From: Mucilaginibacter polytrichastri
GTDB lineage: Bacteria; Bacteroidota; Bacteroidia; Sphingobacteriales; Sphingobacteriaceae
NCBI RefSeq assembly: GCF_001911425.1
Contig: NZ_MPPL01000001.1
Span: 2,684,794-2,745,137 of the forward strand
DNA length: 60,344 nucleotides
Direction: 5' to 3'
Below, piece by piece: positions 46,404 through 55,648 of this stretch. The number at the start of each line of letters is the position of its first letter. Position 1 is the stretch's first letter. The notes below the pieces were generated by a model. The model was not told the DNA's origin and did not search any database. It worked only from the letters and a program-made list of their open reading frames with translations. The translations under genes were made by a program, and so were the position numbers.

Positions 46404-47873
46404 TTAATAACCCGGGTTTTGGGTTAAAAGACCCTGGCTTAAATCAATCTCGTCCTGAGGGATCGGCCAAACTTCATTCTTGTTTGCTTTCCAGCCTTTA
46501 GGCCCGAAAACAGCAGTACCACGTCCCTGGCGAATAACATCGAAATAACGGTCAGACTCCATAGCCAACTCATATCTCCTTTCGTTCCAGATAGCAGTAC
46601 GTAATGCCGTTTGATCTGTGGTAGTAACCTTTGGAAGAATTGCCGGATTGCCAGCTCTTGCACGCGCCCTTACTACCTCTAATGATGCTAATGCCTGTGC
46701 AGTGTTGCCCAGCTCGTTAGCAGCTTCGGCATTCATTAACAAAACATCAGCATAACGAATCACCCTTATATTTTGCGCCTCACCTTCGTTACTAATAAAC
46801 GGCACGGTAAAAGGCACATACGATTTTTGGTTATACATAGGGTTAGGGTTACTGGTAAGTACAAGGTCTCCTTCGGGCGTAGTTTCGCCACGGTACAAAA
46901 TAGTTGCATCCCTGCGTGGGTCACCTGCTTCAAAAGCGTTAGACAGGTCGCTGGTTGGCACATTGAAGCCCCAGCCACCGCCTGTTTGGCGTGCACCTTG
47001 CACTTGTGAAAACTGGCTGTTTGAAGCATCCGCAATAGAAGAGATACTTGCACACTGGATTTCAAAAACAGATTCGCTGCTGTTTTCATTAGCTATTCTG
47101 AACTCCTGCTCAAAATTTGGGAATAGTGAATAACCCAAAGCCATTACCTGGTTAGTGTATGCAAAAACATCAGTCCATTTTTTTTGGTACATAGCTACCT
47201 TAGCATGTAATGATAACGCTGCACCTTTGGTAGCACGGCCAATATCAGAACCACTATAAGTAGCAGGTAATATAGCAGCAGCATCGGTCAAATCCTGCTC
47301 AATAGCTGTGTACACCTGTGCAGCTGTGCTTCTTTGCACATTGTACTGATCGCTGCTGGTTGGTACATGTAAACGCAATACAACACCACCAAATGCACGT
47401 ACTAACCTAAAGTAGCAATAAGCACGTACAAATTTAGCTTCTGCCAGGTAGCGTGATTTAAGTGTAGCATCCATGGTGATCTTAGGCACATTATCCAATA
47501 CCTGGTTACTCAGGTTAATCTGGATATATAGTGCCGACCAAAAACCATCCAGCTGACCTTCGGTTGCGGTTACGGTGTAAGTATCGTACAGGTTCATGAA
47601 AGTGGCATCACCAACTGTACTGCCCTTTTCAGCATCGTCTGATGGTATGCTCTCTAAGGCAAGCGGAGAAAATGCAACCTGGCCGAATGAACGCAGGCCG
47701 CCATAAATAGAGTTAACTGCTGCAGTAGCATCAGCCTCTGTAGTGAAAAAGGTTGAACTTGTTGTTTGGCCCTGAACCGGCACTTCTAAAAAGCTTTTTT
47801 TACAGCTTTGCGCTGATATAAGCACCACAAGCAACGCTGCGGTTATCGTTTTACTGTAAGTGTTATTAAACAT
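46404..47873 (-). CDS. SusD/RagB-family nutrient-binding lipoprotein
   Basis: The 489-residue protein has an N-terminal signal with Cys24 in SAQSCKKSFLEVPVQG. The SusD fold follows, with FFTTEADATAAVNSIYGGLR, AEAKFVRAYCYFRLVRAFGG and a C-terminal VRARARAGNPAIL and WNERRYELAMESDRYFDVIR. These motifs identify the RagB/SusD family, where TPR-like helices bind glycans at the surface above the SusC channel. It lies 19 bases after the SusC gene, forming the standard pair. The C-terminal INPGY-like tail (LLTQNPGY) is typical. Confidence 0.93.
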   Translation of the reverse strand: MFNNTYSKTITAALLVVLISAQSCKKSFLEVPVQGQTTSSTFFTTEADATAAVNSIYGGLRSFGQVAFSPLALESIPSDDAEKGSTVGDATFMNLYDTYTVTATEGQLDGFWSALYIQINLSNQVLDNVPKITMDATLKSRYLAEAKFVRAYCYFRLVRAFGGVVLRLHVPTSSDQYNVQRSTAAQVYTAIEQDLTDAAAILPATYSGSDIGRATKGAALSLHAKVAMYQKKWTDVFAYTNQVMALGYSLFPNFEQEFRIANENSSESVFEIQCASISSIADASNSQFSQVQGARQTGGGWGFNVPTSDLSNAFEAGDPRRDATILYRGETTPEGDLVLTSNPNPMYNQKSYVPFTVPFISNEGEAQNIRVIRYADVLLMNAEAANELGNTAQALASLEVVRARARAGNPAILPKVTTTDQTALRTAIWNERRYELAMESDRYFDVIRQGRGTAVFGPKGWKANKNEVWPIPQDEIDLSQGLLTQNPGY

Positions 47874-47892
47874 AACTCAAATATTTTTTATG

Positions 47893-50800
47893 TTAAAATG
47901 TAACGTTTACGCCAAGGTTGTAAGTTGCATACAGCGGGTATACGCCATTATCAATACCTGCGGTAGTTGGGTTAGCCGAGTTTGATGATACAGAACTGGC
48001 AGTTCTGCCAATCTCCGGATTGAACCCTTTGTAGCCGAATATGTTAACAGCATTTTGTGCGTTAGCATAAATTCTGAAACGTTGTACATGCAATTTGTTA
48101 ATTACAGATGCCGGCAGGTTATAACCTAATTGCAGGTTACGTAACCGTACATAGCTTGCATTTTCTACATACCAGCTGTTTGGATAGTAGTTGCTGCCAC
48201 CACCTATATTGGCAGATGGGTAAGTATTTGAAGTACCTTCGCCATGCCAGCGGTTATTGTAAAAATTTTCTGTATAATTTTCGGAACCATAGCGCAAACC
48301 TTTGTTTGCGTTGTAAACGCTTGCCTTAGCCTGCCCCTGGATATCTACCGTTAAATCAAAAGCCTTGTAGCTAAATGTGGTATTTAAACCAAACATAAAT
48401 TTGGGGTTAGGGTTGCCCAGTACTACGCGGTCTTTACCGTCAATGGCACCATCACCGTTTACGTCTTTATAAATAAAGTCGCCCGGGCTGGCGTCTTTCT
48501 GTGCCGATGAAGCAACCTGTGCCGCATTTTGGAATATGCCTGTTACTTTATAACCATAAAATACCCCCATTGGTAAGCCAGCCTGAATGATGCTGGTAGT
48601 AGCACCACCTGTAGCACCATTACCTGCGTAAACAATATTATTGCCGGTTAATACACCAAGTACTTTATTATTGTTTATGCTGAAGTTACCGTTAATGCTG
48701 TATGAAAAATCTTTACCGGTATTGCCTTTCCAGCCTGCAGAAAATTCCCATCCCTGGTTTCTAAAAGTTCCCTGATTGGTAATAATAGCACCATTGGTAG
48801 TACCTAATGAAGCTAAAACAGGTACGTTAAAAATTGCCTTTTCGGTTTTACGGCTATAATAATCAACTTCAAAAGTCAGCCTGTTATCAAACAACCCTCC
48901 TTCAAGTCCAAAATCTGTACCTACACCCTTTTCCCAGTACAGGGTAGGGTTAGTAATGGTAGTAATATTAGCGCCAGAACCATATACGCCATTAGATTGT
49001 CCATAAACGCCGGTTAAATCGCCTGTACGTGAAACAGTACCGGTGTAAATATTGGCAGGAATTGAAGCATTTCCTATTTTACCCCAGCTGCCACGCAATT
49101 TTAAGTTATCAAATACGTGCTGGTTTTTCATAAAGTCCTCATTGCTGATTACCCAACCGGCACCCAATGATGGAAAATATCCCCAACGCTGATCGCTGCT
49201 GAATGCAGAAGAACCATCGGCACGCAATGAAGCGTTTAGTAAGTATTTACTCTTGAACGAGTAATTAGCCCGTGCAAAGTAAGAGCTGGAATTTGTAATG
49301 GCACCGTTATCAGTAACTGTTGCTGTTGATGACGTACCAGATGCTATATAATAATTGGCGGTTGCATTTGGCGCGTTTTGCACGGTTGAAGTTTGGTAGT
49401 AATTATAGTTGTGCTGTGCAGTTTGGCCTAATAAAAAGGTTAATTTATGATCCTTGTTAAAGGTTTGATCGTAAGTCAGCGTGTTTTCCCAGATCCAGTT
49501 GCGGGTTTGGGTTTTAGTTAAAGTTAAATCGCTTGTGGTATTGTATTGGAATTGCGTAGCCGCATATTGTGGTATGTAGGTACGTACCTCATTTTGTTCT
49601 ACATCACCACCAAAGCTGGTGCGGAAAGTAAGGTGATCATTAAATTTTAACTCACCAAACATATTACCGTTAAAACGATAATCCTGTGTGCGCTGGTTAA
49701 AGTTATCCAATTGCGCCTGTGGGTTGGTTGGCGAGTTACCAATTGGGTAATTAGCCGGGTCGCCGTAGGTGCCATCTGCATTATATACAGGCACTACCGG
49801 TGCTGCCGCATAAGCTTTATAAATAATATCCGTAGGTACATCTTTAGAATTACTACCCTGGAATATCGTGTTGTAACCAATTTTTAAAAACTTGTAAGCC
49901 TGTAAATCTTGTTGCAAACGAACTGTTAAACGATCATAAGAATTCGTTTTTACCGTTCCGGCTTGATTAAGGTAACCTATAGAAAGATTGTATGATGATT
50001 TTTCTGTACTTCCGCTGATAGATACGTTATTGTTGTAGGTTATAGCATTTCGCAAAATTACTTTAAACCAATCTGTACCTTTACCCAGGCTAGCCGGATC
50101 TGTAAATGTATTTGTACCGTTTAATTCGTTAACTAATTGCGCATATTGCGATGCATCTGCCATTTTTACCAGGTTGGTTGCTTTTTGCACCCCCACATAG
50201 CCATTGTAATTAACAGTGGTTTTGCCTTTACCTTTTTTGGTAGTGATTAGCACTACGCCATTTGCAGCCCTGATACCGTAAATAGCTTCACTCGAAGCAT
50301 CTTTTAAAATGCTCATGCTCTCAATATCACTTGAGTTTAAGAAATTGATATCATCAAACCATACGCCATCAACCACATATAATGGGCTTGTGCTGCCATA
50401 TATAGTACCCAGGCCACGAATGGTAATTTGCGGAGATGCCCCCGGCGTACCCGAGTTGGTAATTTGTACACCGGCAACTTTACCCTGTAATGCACTTACC
50501 GGGTTAGGGTCTGGCTGTTTAGAAAGCTCCTCGCCTTTTACCTGTGCTACAGAGCCGGTAACATCCAGTTTTCTTTGTGTACCGTAACCAACAACTATTA
50601 CTTGTTGCAGCTCGTTTATTTGTGTAGCCATTTTAACATCAATAACAGGTTTACCTGCAACAGCTATCTGTTGCTTGGCATAACCAATAAATGTAAATGT
50701 TAAAGTAGCGTTGCCCGGTACACTAATAGTATAGGCACCGTTAGCATCTGTTTGTGCTCCTGTTGTCGTTCCCTGAATGGCAACACTTACACCTGGCAAG

Positions 50801-50919
50801 GTTTCGCCAGTGGTTGCATCTGTTACTTTACCTTTTACTGTTACATTTTGTGCAAATGCCACAGTTGAAAAAAGTAAACACAGTAATACCAACCTTGAGA
50901 TTGTAAAAATTCTCTTCAT
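47893..50919 (-). CDS. SusC/RagA-family TonB-dependent transporter
   Basis: The 1,008-residue protein has a signal peptide (1-23, ending AFAQ). A carboxypeptidase-regulatory-like domain (about 25-100, GKVTDATTGETLPGVSVAIQ) is followed by a TonB box/plug region starting near INELQQVIVVGYGTQRKLDV. SusC signatures TSPLYVVDGVWFDD and SSEAIYGIRAANGVVLITTK precede a 22-strand-type barrel that ends GVNVTF. It imports oligosaccharides across the outer membrane using TonB energy, together with SusD. The substrate inferred from neighbours is beta-1,2-glucan. Confidence 0.94.
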   Translation of the reverse strand: MKRIFTISRLVLLCLLFSTVAFAQNVTVKGKVTDATTGETLPGVSVAIQGTTTGAQTDANGAYTISVPGNATLTFTFIGYAKQQIAVAGKPVIDVKMATQINELQQVIVVGYGTQRKLDVTGSVAQVKGEELSKQPDPNPVSALQGKVAGVQITNSGTPGASPQITIRGLGTIYGSTSPLYVVDGVWFDDINFLNSSDIESMSILKDASSEAIYGIRAANGVVLITTKKGKGKTTVNYNGYVGVQKATNLVKMADASQYAQLVNELNGTNTFTDPASLGKGTDWFKVILRNAITYNNNVSISGSTEKSSYNLSIGYLNQAGTVKTNSYDRLTVRLQQDLQAYKFLKIGYNTIFQGSNSKDVPTDIIYKAYAAAPVVPVYNADGTYGDPANYPIGNSPTNPQAQLDNFNQRTQDYRFNGNMFGELKFNDHLTFRTSFGGDVEQNEVRTYIPQYAATQFQYNTTSDLTLTKTQTRNWIWENTLTYDQTFNKDHKLTFLLGQTAQHNYNYYQTSTVQNAPNATANYYIASGTSSTATVTDNGAITNSSSYFARANYSFKSKYLLNASLRADGSSAFSSDQRWGYFPSLGAGWVISNEDFMKNQHVFDNLKLRGSWGKIGNASIPANIYTGTVSRTGDLTGVYGQSNGVYGSGANITTITNPTLYWEKGVGTDFGLEGGLFDNRLTFEVDYYSRKTEKAIFNVPVLASLGTTNGAIITNQGTFRNQGWEFSAGWKGNTGKDFSYSINGNFSINNNKVLGVLTGNNIVYAGNGATGGATTSIIQAGLPMGVFYGYKVTGIFQNAAQVASSAQKDASPGDFIYKDVNGDGAIDGKDRVVLGNPNPKFMFGLNTTFSYKAFDLTVDIQGQAKASVYNANKGLRYGSENYTENFYNNRWHGEGTSNTYPSANIGGGSNYYPNSWYVENASYVRLRNLQLGYNLPASVINKLHVQRFRIYANAQNAVNIFGYKGFNPEIGRTASSVSSNSANPTTAGIDNGVYPLYATYNLGVNVTF

Positions 50920-50954
50920 AAGTTTTATTAAGTGTATGTATTGGATTTAGGTAA

Positions 50955-50983
50955 CAAACTTGTGAAGGAAAATTTGATTTCAA
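50955..50983 (-). promoter_or_regulatory. Candidate promoter for the beta-glucan susC
   Basis: On the minus strand CAAGTTTG (50955-50962) is one mismatch from TAnnTTTG, with a TTG 18 bases upstream (CAA at 50981-50983; another at 50985-50987 gives 22). The predicted start near 50948 is 29 bases from the ATG. An exact -7 element also occurs at 51035-51042, but its partner is 24 bases away. Confidence 0.4.
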
Positions 50984-50997
50984 CCAATTCTTGTATG

Positions 50998-51164
50998 CTA
51001 CATTACTACATCACTTATTTAAACTTGCTCAAAGCAAAATTAAATTCATATTAAGTTTCTAAATATCAATACATTAAAGCCAATGTTAACTTAATGTAAA
51101 TACTACACTATGGCTTTTGACTGAGCAAGATGGTTTGGCACCTATGAGAGGTAATGATGTAGTA
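50998..51164 (-). promoter_or_regulatory. Repeated TACTACA-type motifs upstream of susC
   Basis: CTACATTA (50998-51005) and CTACATCA (51006-51013) are tandem seven-of-eight copies. TACTACACTA occurs at 51101-51110. TGATGTAGTA at 51155-51164 is the exact inverse of TACTACATCA at 51004-51013. All lie between the regulator stop codon and susC. The tandem pair would sit about 50-65 bases upstream of the start predicted from 50955, a normal activator position. Confidence 0.45.
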
Positions 51165-54068
51165 TTAAAGCTCTATTAAAAATTCTGAGAGGTTCTTATC
51201 ATGTTCTATGGAGAGCTTTTTGCGCAATCTGTAGCGTCGAATCTCTACTCCCCTTAAAGAAATATTGAGTAAAGAAGCAATTTCCTTACTGCTCATATTC
51301 ATCCTTAAGTAGGCACAAAGCTTCAGATCATTGGGTACCAGATCGGGATATTGGGTCTTAATTTTCTTAAAGAAATTTTCGTGAGCCTCGTTAAAACTGT
51401 TCTCAAAAAGATTCCAGTCGCGCTCGTCATTCATGCCTTCATCAATAACCTTTTGAATTTTCCGCATCTGCTCGGGCGATAATTTCCGGCCTTTATCATC
51501 TTTTAATTCTGCAATCTCTTCACTAATTTTTTGAAGCAATTCATTTTTATAAACAATGTTCATGGTAGAGTTAGACAACTCCCGGTTTTTACTTTCCAGG
51601 TCGGTCTGCAATTGCTCATTTTTAATCCGTATAATCTCCTGTTCCTTAAGCAGGGTTTCCTGTTTAATGGCTTCTTGCTTGTCCCTGATATAAATTTGCT
51701 GAATATGGTTTTGGTGCCGTCTTAACTTTTGCCGGTAGATATAGCGCACTATATAGTAAGCCGGTATCAGCAATAGCAAATAACATACGTAGGCAATCCC
51801 GGTGGCATACCATGGAGCCAGAATAGTAATTTTGGCCGAAGTGATTTCTGAAATATCGGTACCGTTAATTAAAGCCCTTACTTTAAATGTATAAGTACCC
51901 GCCCCCAGGTTGGTAAAATCTTTCTGACTTTCGCTGCTCCAAGCCGACCATTTAGCAGAATAGCCTTCTAAATAATATTGAAACCTAACGTTGGCCTGCT
52001 TATAAAACGGAATACTATAATTGATCCGGATACTGTTATCATTATATGGGATCTCTATATTCTTCAGCAGGTAGGCATTCTCTGTCAGCATTATTATGTT
52101 GCTGCTGATATTCTCTAACTGGCGGATTACCACTTTGGGCAGTTCTGTTTTTGATGGTGTCTCAGCATCCTCTGCATTAAATATCACAAACCCATTATCA
52201 ATACTTATTAAATACAACAGGTCATTAATCCGGCTGATGTTTTCGTAATGCTGCACCATTTGCCCGTTAAGGATGCTAAAGCGGCTCGAGTCTATCTTTA
52301 ATTTACCGGAAATAGAAAAATCTGTAAGAGCAACATGCCCGTGGTTAATAAACCAGTATTTTTTACCAAATGCGGGTATAATTTTGTTAGAGGTTGCAAA
52401 TGATCCCAGCAATTTGTTTAGCCGGTCATATTTGTAAAATCGGTCGGCAATATTATCATAATAATAAAAACCCGAGTCTGACGAAAATACAATGCTTTTG
52501 TTGAGACTGAAGATATTTACATGATAACTGCTTGGCAACCCGTAACGGGTATCATAATATTTAACCGTTACAGCCTTTTTTAAATCGTCGCTCAGTTTAA
52601 TCTTATAAACCCCTTTATAAGCATGGCTGATCCACAGATAACCTTCGCTGTCCTGTTCAACATAAGTTGATGGCTGGTTGTAGTTCTCTATCTTATGATC
52701 AAATACCCAATTATTGGCTGCATCCTTTTTGTAAATAGCCAAACCGGTGTAGGTGCCCTGTATTAAATAGTCTTTCCCCAGTTTCTTAATGGTCCAGCCG
52801 CCGCTTTCGCTTGAGATACGTTTTATGGTATTACCGCTAACTTCATAAGTGCCATTATTATGCCCGCAAAGCAAGCGGCCATCTATCAATGAAAGATCCC
52901 AAACCTGCCCTTGCGAGCCTGCTATCATTTTAAAATCAAATGTTTTAAAAGGGTTATTGGGTGCCGAGTTCCAATCGCTGTAAAAAAGGCCCTGATTGGT
53001 GCCCAGGTAAATCTTGTTATCAAATATAATGCTGGAATATACAGTACCGAATTTGCCGGTTTTATCCTCGTAAAAATACAAGGGGGAGTTTAGTTCAATA
53101 CGGTCAATCCCGTTATCTAAACTGGCCCACAGGTTTTGGTCGCTATCGGTATACAAACCCAATACCGTATTATTTTGTAAACCGCTGAGCTTATTAATAT
53201 GCTGTACAATTTTGCCGTTGCTATCAATAATAATTACACCATTTAATATAGTACCATAGGCATAGTATTTATTTTGAATAAGGCTGCCATTATTAAGCTG
53301 GTAGGTTTTCAGGAAATCGTTGGCATCACTTTTAAACGGCGTAGCTGTTACACCATTGTACATAAACAAACCGTCTTTAGCGGTACCTATTAAAAGGCTG
53401 TTTTGTTGATATGGTAATATAGAAAGCACGCCGCTTTTGCCTATGCTACTACTGTTGGGTAAATAAATAAGTTGATTTCCCTTCAACTCAAACAACCCGT
53501 AGCCAGACTGTTCTACAATAAACCTGTGATTTATTTTAAATAGAAACAGGTATGATTGGTGAGGAGCTTTTATAATTGTAATTTTACCATCAGCGTAAAT
53601 ATAAATAGCACCAAAGCCTTGAAAAATAACCCGGTTACCATCCACATATATTTTCCAGATCTCTTCTGTTGGGATAAGATTTTTAGGAAGCAGTTTAATG
53701 AGGGAATTATAGGTTAAAAAGCCTTTGGTATTGTTTTGCCAATAGCCAAATTCGCCAAAGCCCCCTACGTATACCCTGCCTTTGCCATCAGCAGAAACCG
53801 AGCGTACAATAAGCCGGTTGGGCATATGATAAAGCTGCCATGAGCGCCCGTCGTAAGAGAGCAGTCCCTCCGAGTTACCAAAATACATAATGCCATGCTC
53901 GTCTTTGGTTACAGACCAATTTTGGTTACCTGCCTGGTAGCTGCTTTTATAATAGTTTTGTACATATGCCGCCCCAACACTTTTTATCTTGATGTTGGCG
54001 GCTTTAAGAGATGCAGGTAAAATTATAAGCAGTACAAAGCTGTAAAACAAAAGTGCTTTATTAAGCAT
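51165..54068 (-). CDS. Membrane-spanning propeller-type sensor with a C-terminal LuxR-like HTH
   Basis: The 967-residue protein has a signal peptide (1-23) and Reg_prop propeller repeats to about residue 640 (for example KDEHGIMYFGNSEGLLSYDG). A Y_Y_Y domain (about 669-746), a membrane span (about 751-773) and a coiled coil rich in Lys/Glu/Gln (about 785-850) follow. The HTH spans about 912-967: MSSKEIASLLNISLRGVEIR. There is no histidine kinase or receiver domain, unlike hybrid two-component regulators of Sus-type loci. It likely senses a glycan fragment in the periplasm and acts directly on the adjacent susC promoter. Such one-component regulators are common in Bacteroidota. Confidence 0.85.
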   Translation of the reverse strand: MLNKALLFYSFVLLIILPASLKAANIKIKSVGAAYVQNYYKSSYQAGNQNWSVTKDEHGIMYFGNSEGLLSYDGRSWQLYHMPNRLIVRSVSADGKGRVYVGGFGEFGYWQNNTKGFLTYNSLIKLLPKNLIPTEEIWKIYVDGNRVIFQGFGAIYIYADGKITIIKAPHQSYLFLFKINHRFIVEQSGYGLFELKGNQLIYLPNSSSIGKSGVLSILPYQQNSLLIGTAKDGLFMYNGVTATPFKSDANDFLKTYQLNNGSLIQNKYYAYGTILNGVIIIDSNGKIVQHINKLSGLQNNTVLGLYTDSDQNLWASLDNGIDRIELNSPLYFYEDKTGKFGTVYSSIIFDNKIYLGTNQGLFYSDWNSAPNNPFKTFDFKMIAGSQGQVWDLSLIDGRLLCGHNNGTYEVSGNTIKRISSESGGWTIKKLGKDYLIQGTYTGLAIYKKDAANNWVFDHKIENYNQPSTYVEQDSEGYLWISHAYKGVYKIKLSDDLKKAVTVKYYDTRYGLPSSYHVNIFSLNKSIVFSSDSGFYYYDNIADRFYKYDRLNKLLGSFATSNKIIPAFGKKYWFINHGHVALTDFSISGKLKIDSSRFSILNGQMVQHYENISRINDLLYLISIDNGFVIFNAEDAETPSKTELPKVVIRQLENISSNIIMLTENAYLLKNIEIPYNDNSIRINYSIPFYKQANVRFQYYLEGYSAKWSAWSSESQKDFTNLGAGTYTFKVRALINGTDISEITSAKITILAPWYATGIAYVCYLLLLIPAYYIVRYIYRQKLRRHQNHIQQIYIRDKQEAIKQETLLKEQEIIRIKNEQLQTDLESKNRELSNSTMNIVYKNELLQKISEEIAELKDDKGRKLSPEQMRKIQKVIDEGMNDERDWNLFENSFNEAHENFFKKIKTQYPDLVPNDLKLCAYLRMNMSSKEIASLLNISLRGVEIRRYRLRKKLSIEHDKNLSEFLIEL

Positions 54069-54216
54069 AGATCGGGGGTATCAGTAGTTAGTTATTACCA
54101 GCAAAATTAAAAACTATAAGTTATAACGGATAACATAGCGTAATAATATAGCATACAAACCTTAATAAGGCCAGTGCCAGTTAACTAATGGATTGATATT
54201 TAACCCTTACTTAATA

Positions 54217-55251
54217 TTAGGATTGATGCTTCACGGTTGAAGCTCTTTTGATGAGTTCGGTATCAATAGTTTCGGTAATAAATTCGGTTACAGGCCTTTT
54301 GCTTTCTATTACCTTAATGAGCATCTCGGTTGCAATTTGGCCTATCTGAAACGCCGGTTGGCGCACCACCGTCAAAGGCGGGTCAAACAGCTCGGCCACG
54401 TCCGAATTTGTAAAGCCCGATATAGCAATATCTTTGGGCACCTTTAGTTTTAGCTTTTTCAATATGGCTAAACAACTGGTTGTTAACCTGTCGCTAGCAA
54501 TAAAAATGGCGTCAGGGCGATCTTGTAAAGCAATCAATTCCTTAACAGCACATTCTACCTCATCCTGTATCATACCGCCGTGGTTGCAATGTTTAATCAG
54601 TTCGGGGCGATAAACGATGTTGTGCTTTTCCAGCGCATCTTTATAACCCTCCAACCTTTTTTGGCTAATAATAAGGTTTGCCGAATTGGTAAGATGCGCT
54701 ATTTGGGTAAAGCCAGCCTCAATTAAATGCACCGTAGCTTCAAATGATCCTTTATAGTTATCAGCAGTTACCTTATGGGTATCAATATCTGCAGCCACCC
54801 TATCAAAAAACACAATAGGGAAACCTTTTTCATGCAGGTATTTATATTGGGTAAGATCTGTTGTTTCTGACGAGAGCGAAACCAGCAGCCCATCCACATG
54901 GCGCGACAGTAAGTGTTGTACGTTAGCTGTTTCGCGCGCGGCCGACTCATGCGTTTGGGTAATAATTACATGATAGCCCCTGTTATAAGCAATTGACTCG
55001 ATACCATTTATGGCTTGCGAAAAATAAGTATTGGCTACCTCTGCAACTACTACACCCAACGAGTGGCTTTTTTGATCTTTCAGGCTTAGCGCAATAGGAT
55101 TAGGCCGGTAGTTTATTTTTTCGGCATACTCTAAAACCAGTTTCTTGGTTTCGGTGCCAATTTCATAACTGCCGTTTAAAGCCCTTGATACTGTTGATGT
55201 TGACAGGCCAAGCGCTTTTGCAATATCCTTAATGGTATAAGATTGAAACAT
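54217..55251 (-). CDS. LacI-family transcriptional regulator
   Basis: The 344-residue protein begins with the LacI HTH and hinge (YTIKDIAKALGLSTSTVSRA, then residues to about 57). A periplasmic-binding-protein-like effector domain follows, with SHSLGVVVAEVANTYFSQAI, DGLLVSLSSETTDL and RPDAIFIASDRLTTSCLAIL. It is divergent from the SusC gene at 55649, the usual arrangement for a LacI-controlled Sus-like locus, and a 28-base palindrome stands between them. It may repress or activate; the effector would be a sugar. A weak promoter (CAAACCTT at 55326-55333, CAA at 55357) lies upstream. Confidence 0.92.
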   Translation of the reverse strand: MFQSYTIKDIAKALGLSTSTVSRALNGSYEIGTETKKLVLEYAEKINYRPNPIALSLKDQKSHSLGVVVAEVANTYFSQAINGIESIAYNRGYHVIITQTHESAARETANVQHLLSRHVDGLLVSLSSETTDLTQYKYLHEKGFPIVFFDRVAADIDTHKVTADNYKGSFEATVHLIEAGFTQIAHLTNSANLIISQKRLEGYKDALEKHNIVYRPELIKHCNHGGMIQDEVECAVKELIALQDRPDAIFIASDRLTTSCLAILKKLKLKVPKDIAISGFTNSDVAELFDPPLTVVRQPAFQIGQIATEMLIKVIESKRPVTEFITETIDTELIKRASTVKHQS

Positions 55252-55392
55252 AATTTGAGGGCTAATGTAGTTCTAATTTACTAATATTTGAATTATAGCT
55301 CCAGGTTGTATATGCATAAAATCAGCAAACCTTCTAGCATCTTAAATCCTTAGGCTCAAAGAAATTATCAAAATAGCATGCTCCATTTTTTT

Positions 55393-55420
55393 ATGCAATC
55401 GTTTCCGGGAACGATTGCAT
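55393..55420. promoter_or_regulatory. Putative LacI-family operator
   Basis: ATGCAATCGTT and AACGATTGCAT are exact inverted arms around TCCGGG. Over 28 bases there is one mismatched pair, and the centre is CG, as in LacI-family sites. It lies 142 bases from the LacI ATG and 228 bases from the susC ATG, so it could control both genes. Confidence 0.7.
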
Positions 55421-55491
55421 AGTTTTTATCTCCAATATCCTTTTTTTATTTAATGGTAGTAGTTAATCTTGTTTCTATAAAACCAATAACA

Positions 55492-55527
55492 GGCAAAAGA
55501 AAATAACTCCCAAGGAGTTTATTTGCC
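55492..55527 (+). other. Stem-loop in the probable susC leader
   Basis: GGCAAA (55492-55497) pairs with TTTGCC (55522-55527). The inner AAATAACTCC (55501-55510) pairs with GGAGTTTATTT (55514-55524) with a one-base bulge; the loop is CAA. No T-run follows, so it is not an ordinary terminator. It could affect mRNA stability or translation of susC. Confidence 0.4.
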
Positions 55528-55648
55528 CCGAAACCAATTATAAAATACCAGCATCTGCACGCTTTGTAATGGCTATGCCAAATCAATTCGTAATGGACTG
55601 TTATGCAGCCTAGTAAAACCTAAATTAACCGCCAACTAAAACCAAATT

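Larger units (their letters stand above)
55252..55648. other. Divergent intergenic region of the second Sus-like locus (397 bp)
   Basis: No gene was seen. It holds a LacI-type palindrome (55393-55420) and a long stem-loop (55492-55527). TAATCTTG (55464-55471), one mismatch from TAnnTTTG, lacks a TTG at the proper spacing. A LacI-side promoter candidate lies at 55326-55360. The susC leader would be long, about 170 bases, if the 55464 element is used. Confidence 0.55.

Noticed and set aside
46259..46501. Plus-strand frames opposite the GH144-like and SusD genes
   Set aside because: They are antisense to well-supported genes and cross a terminator hairpin; no motif was found.
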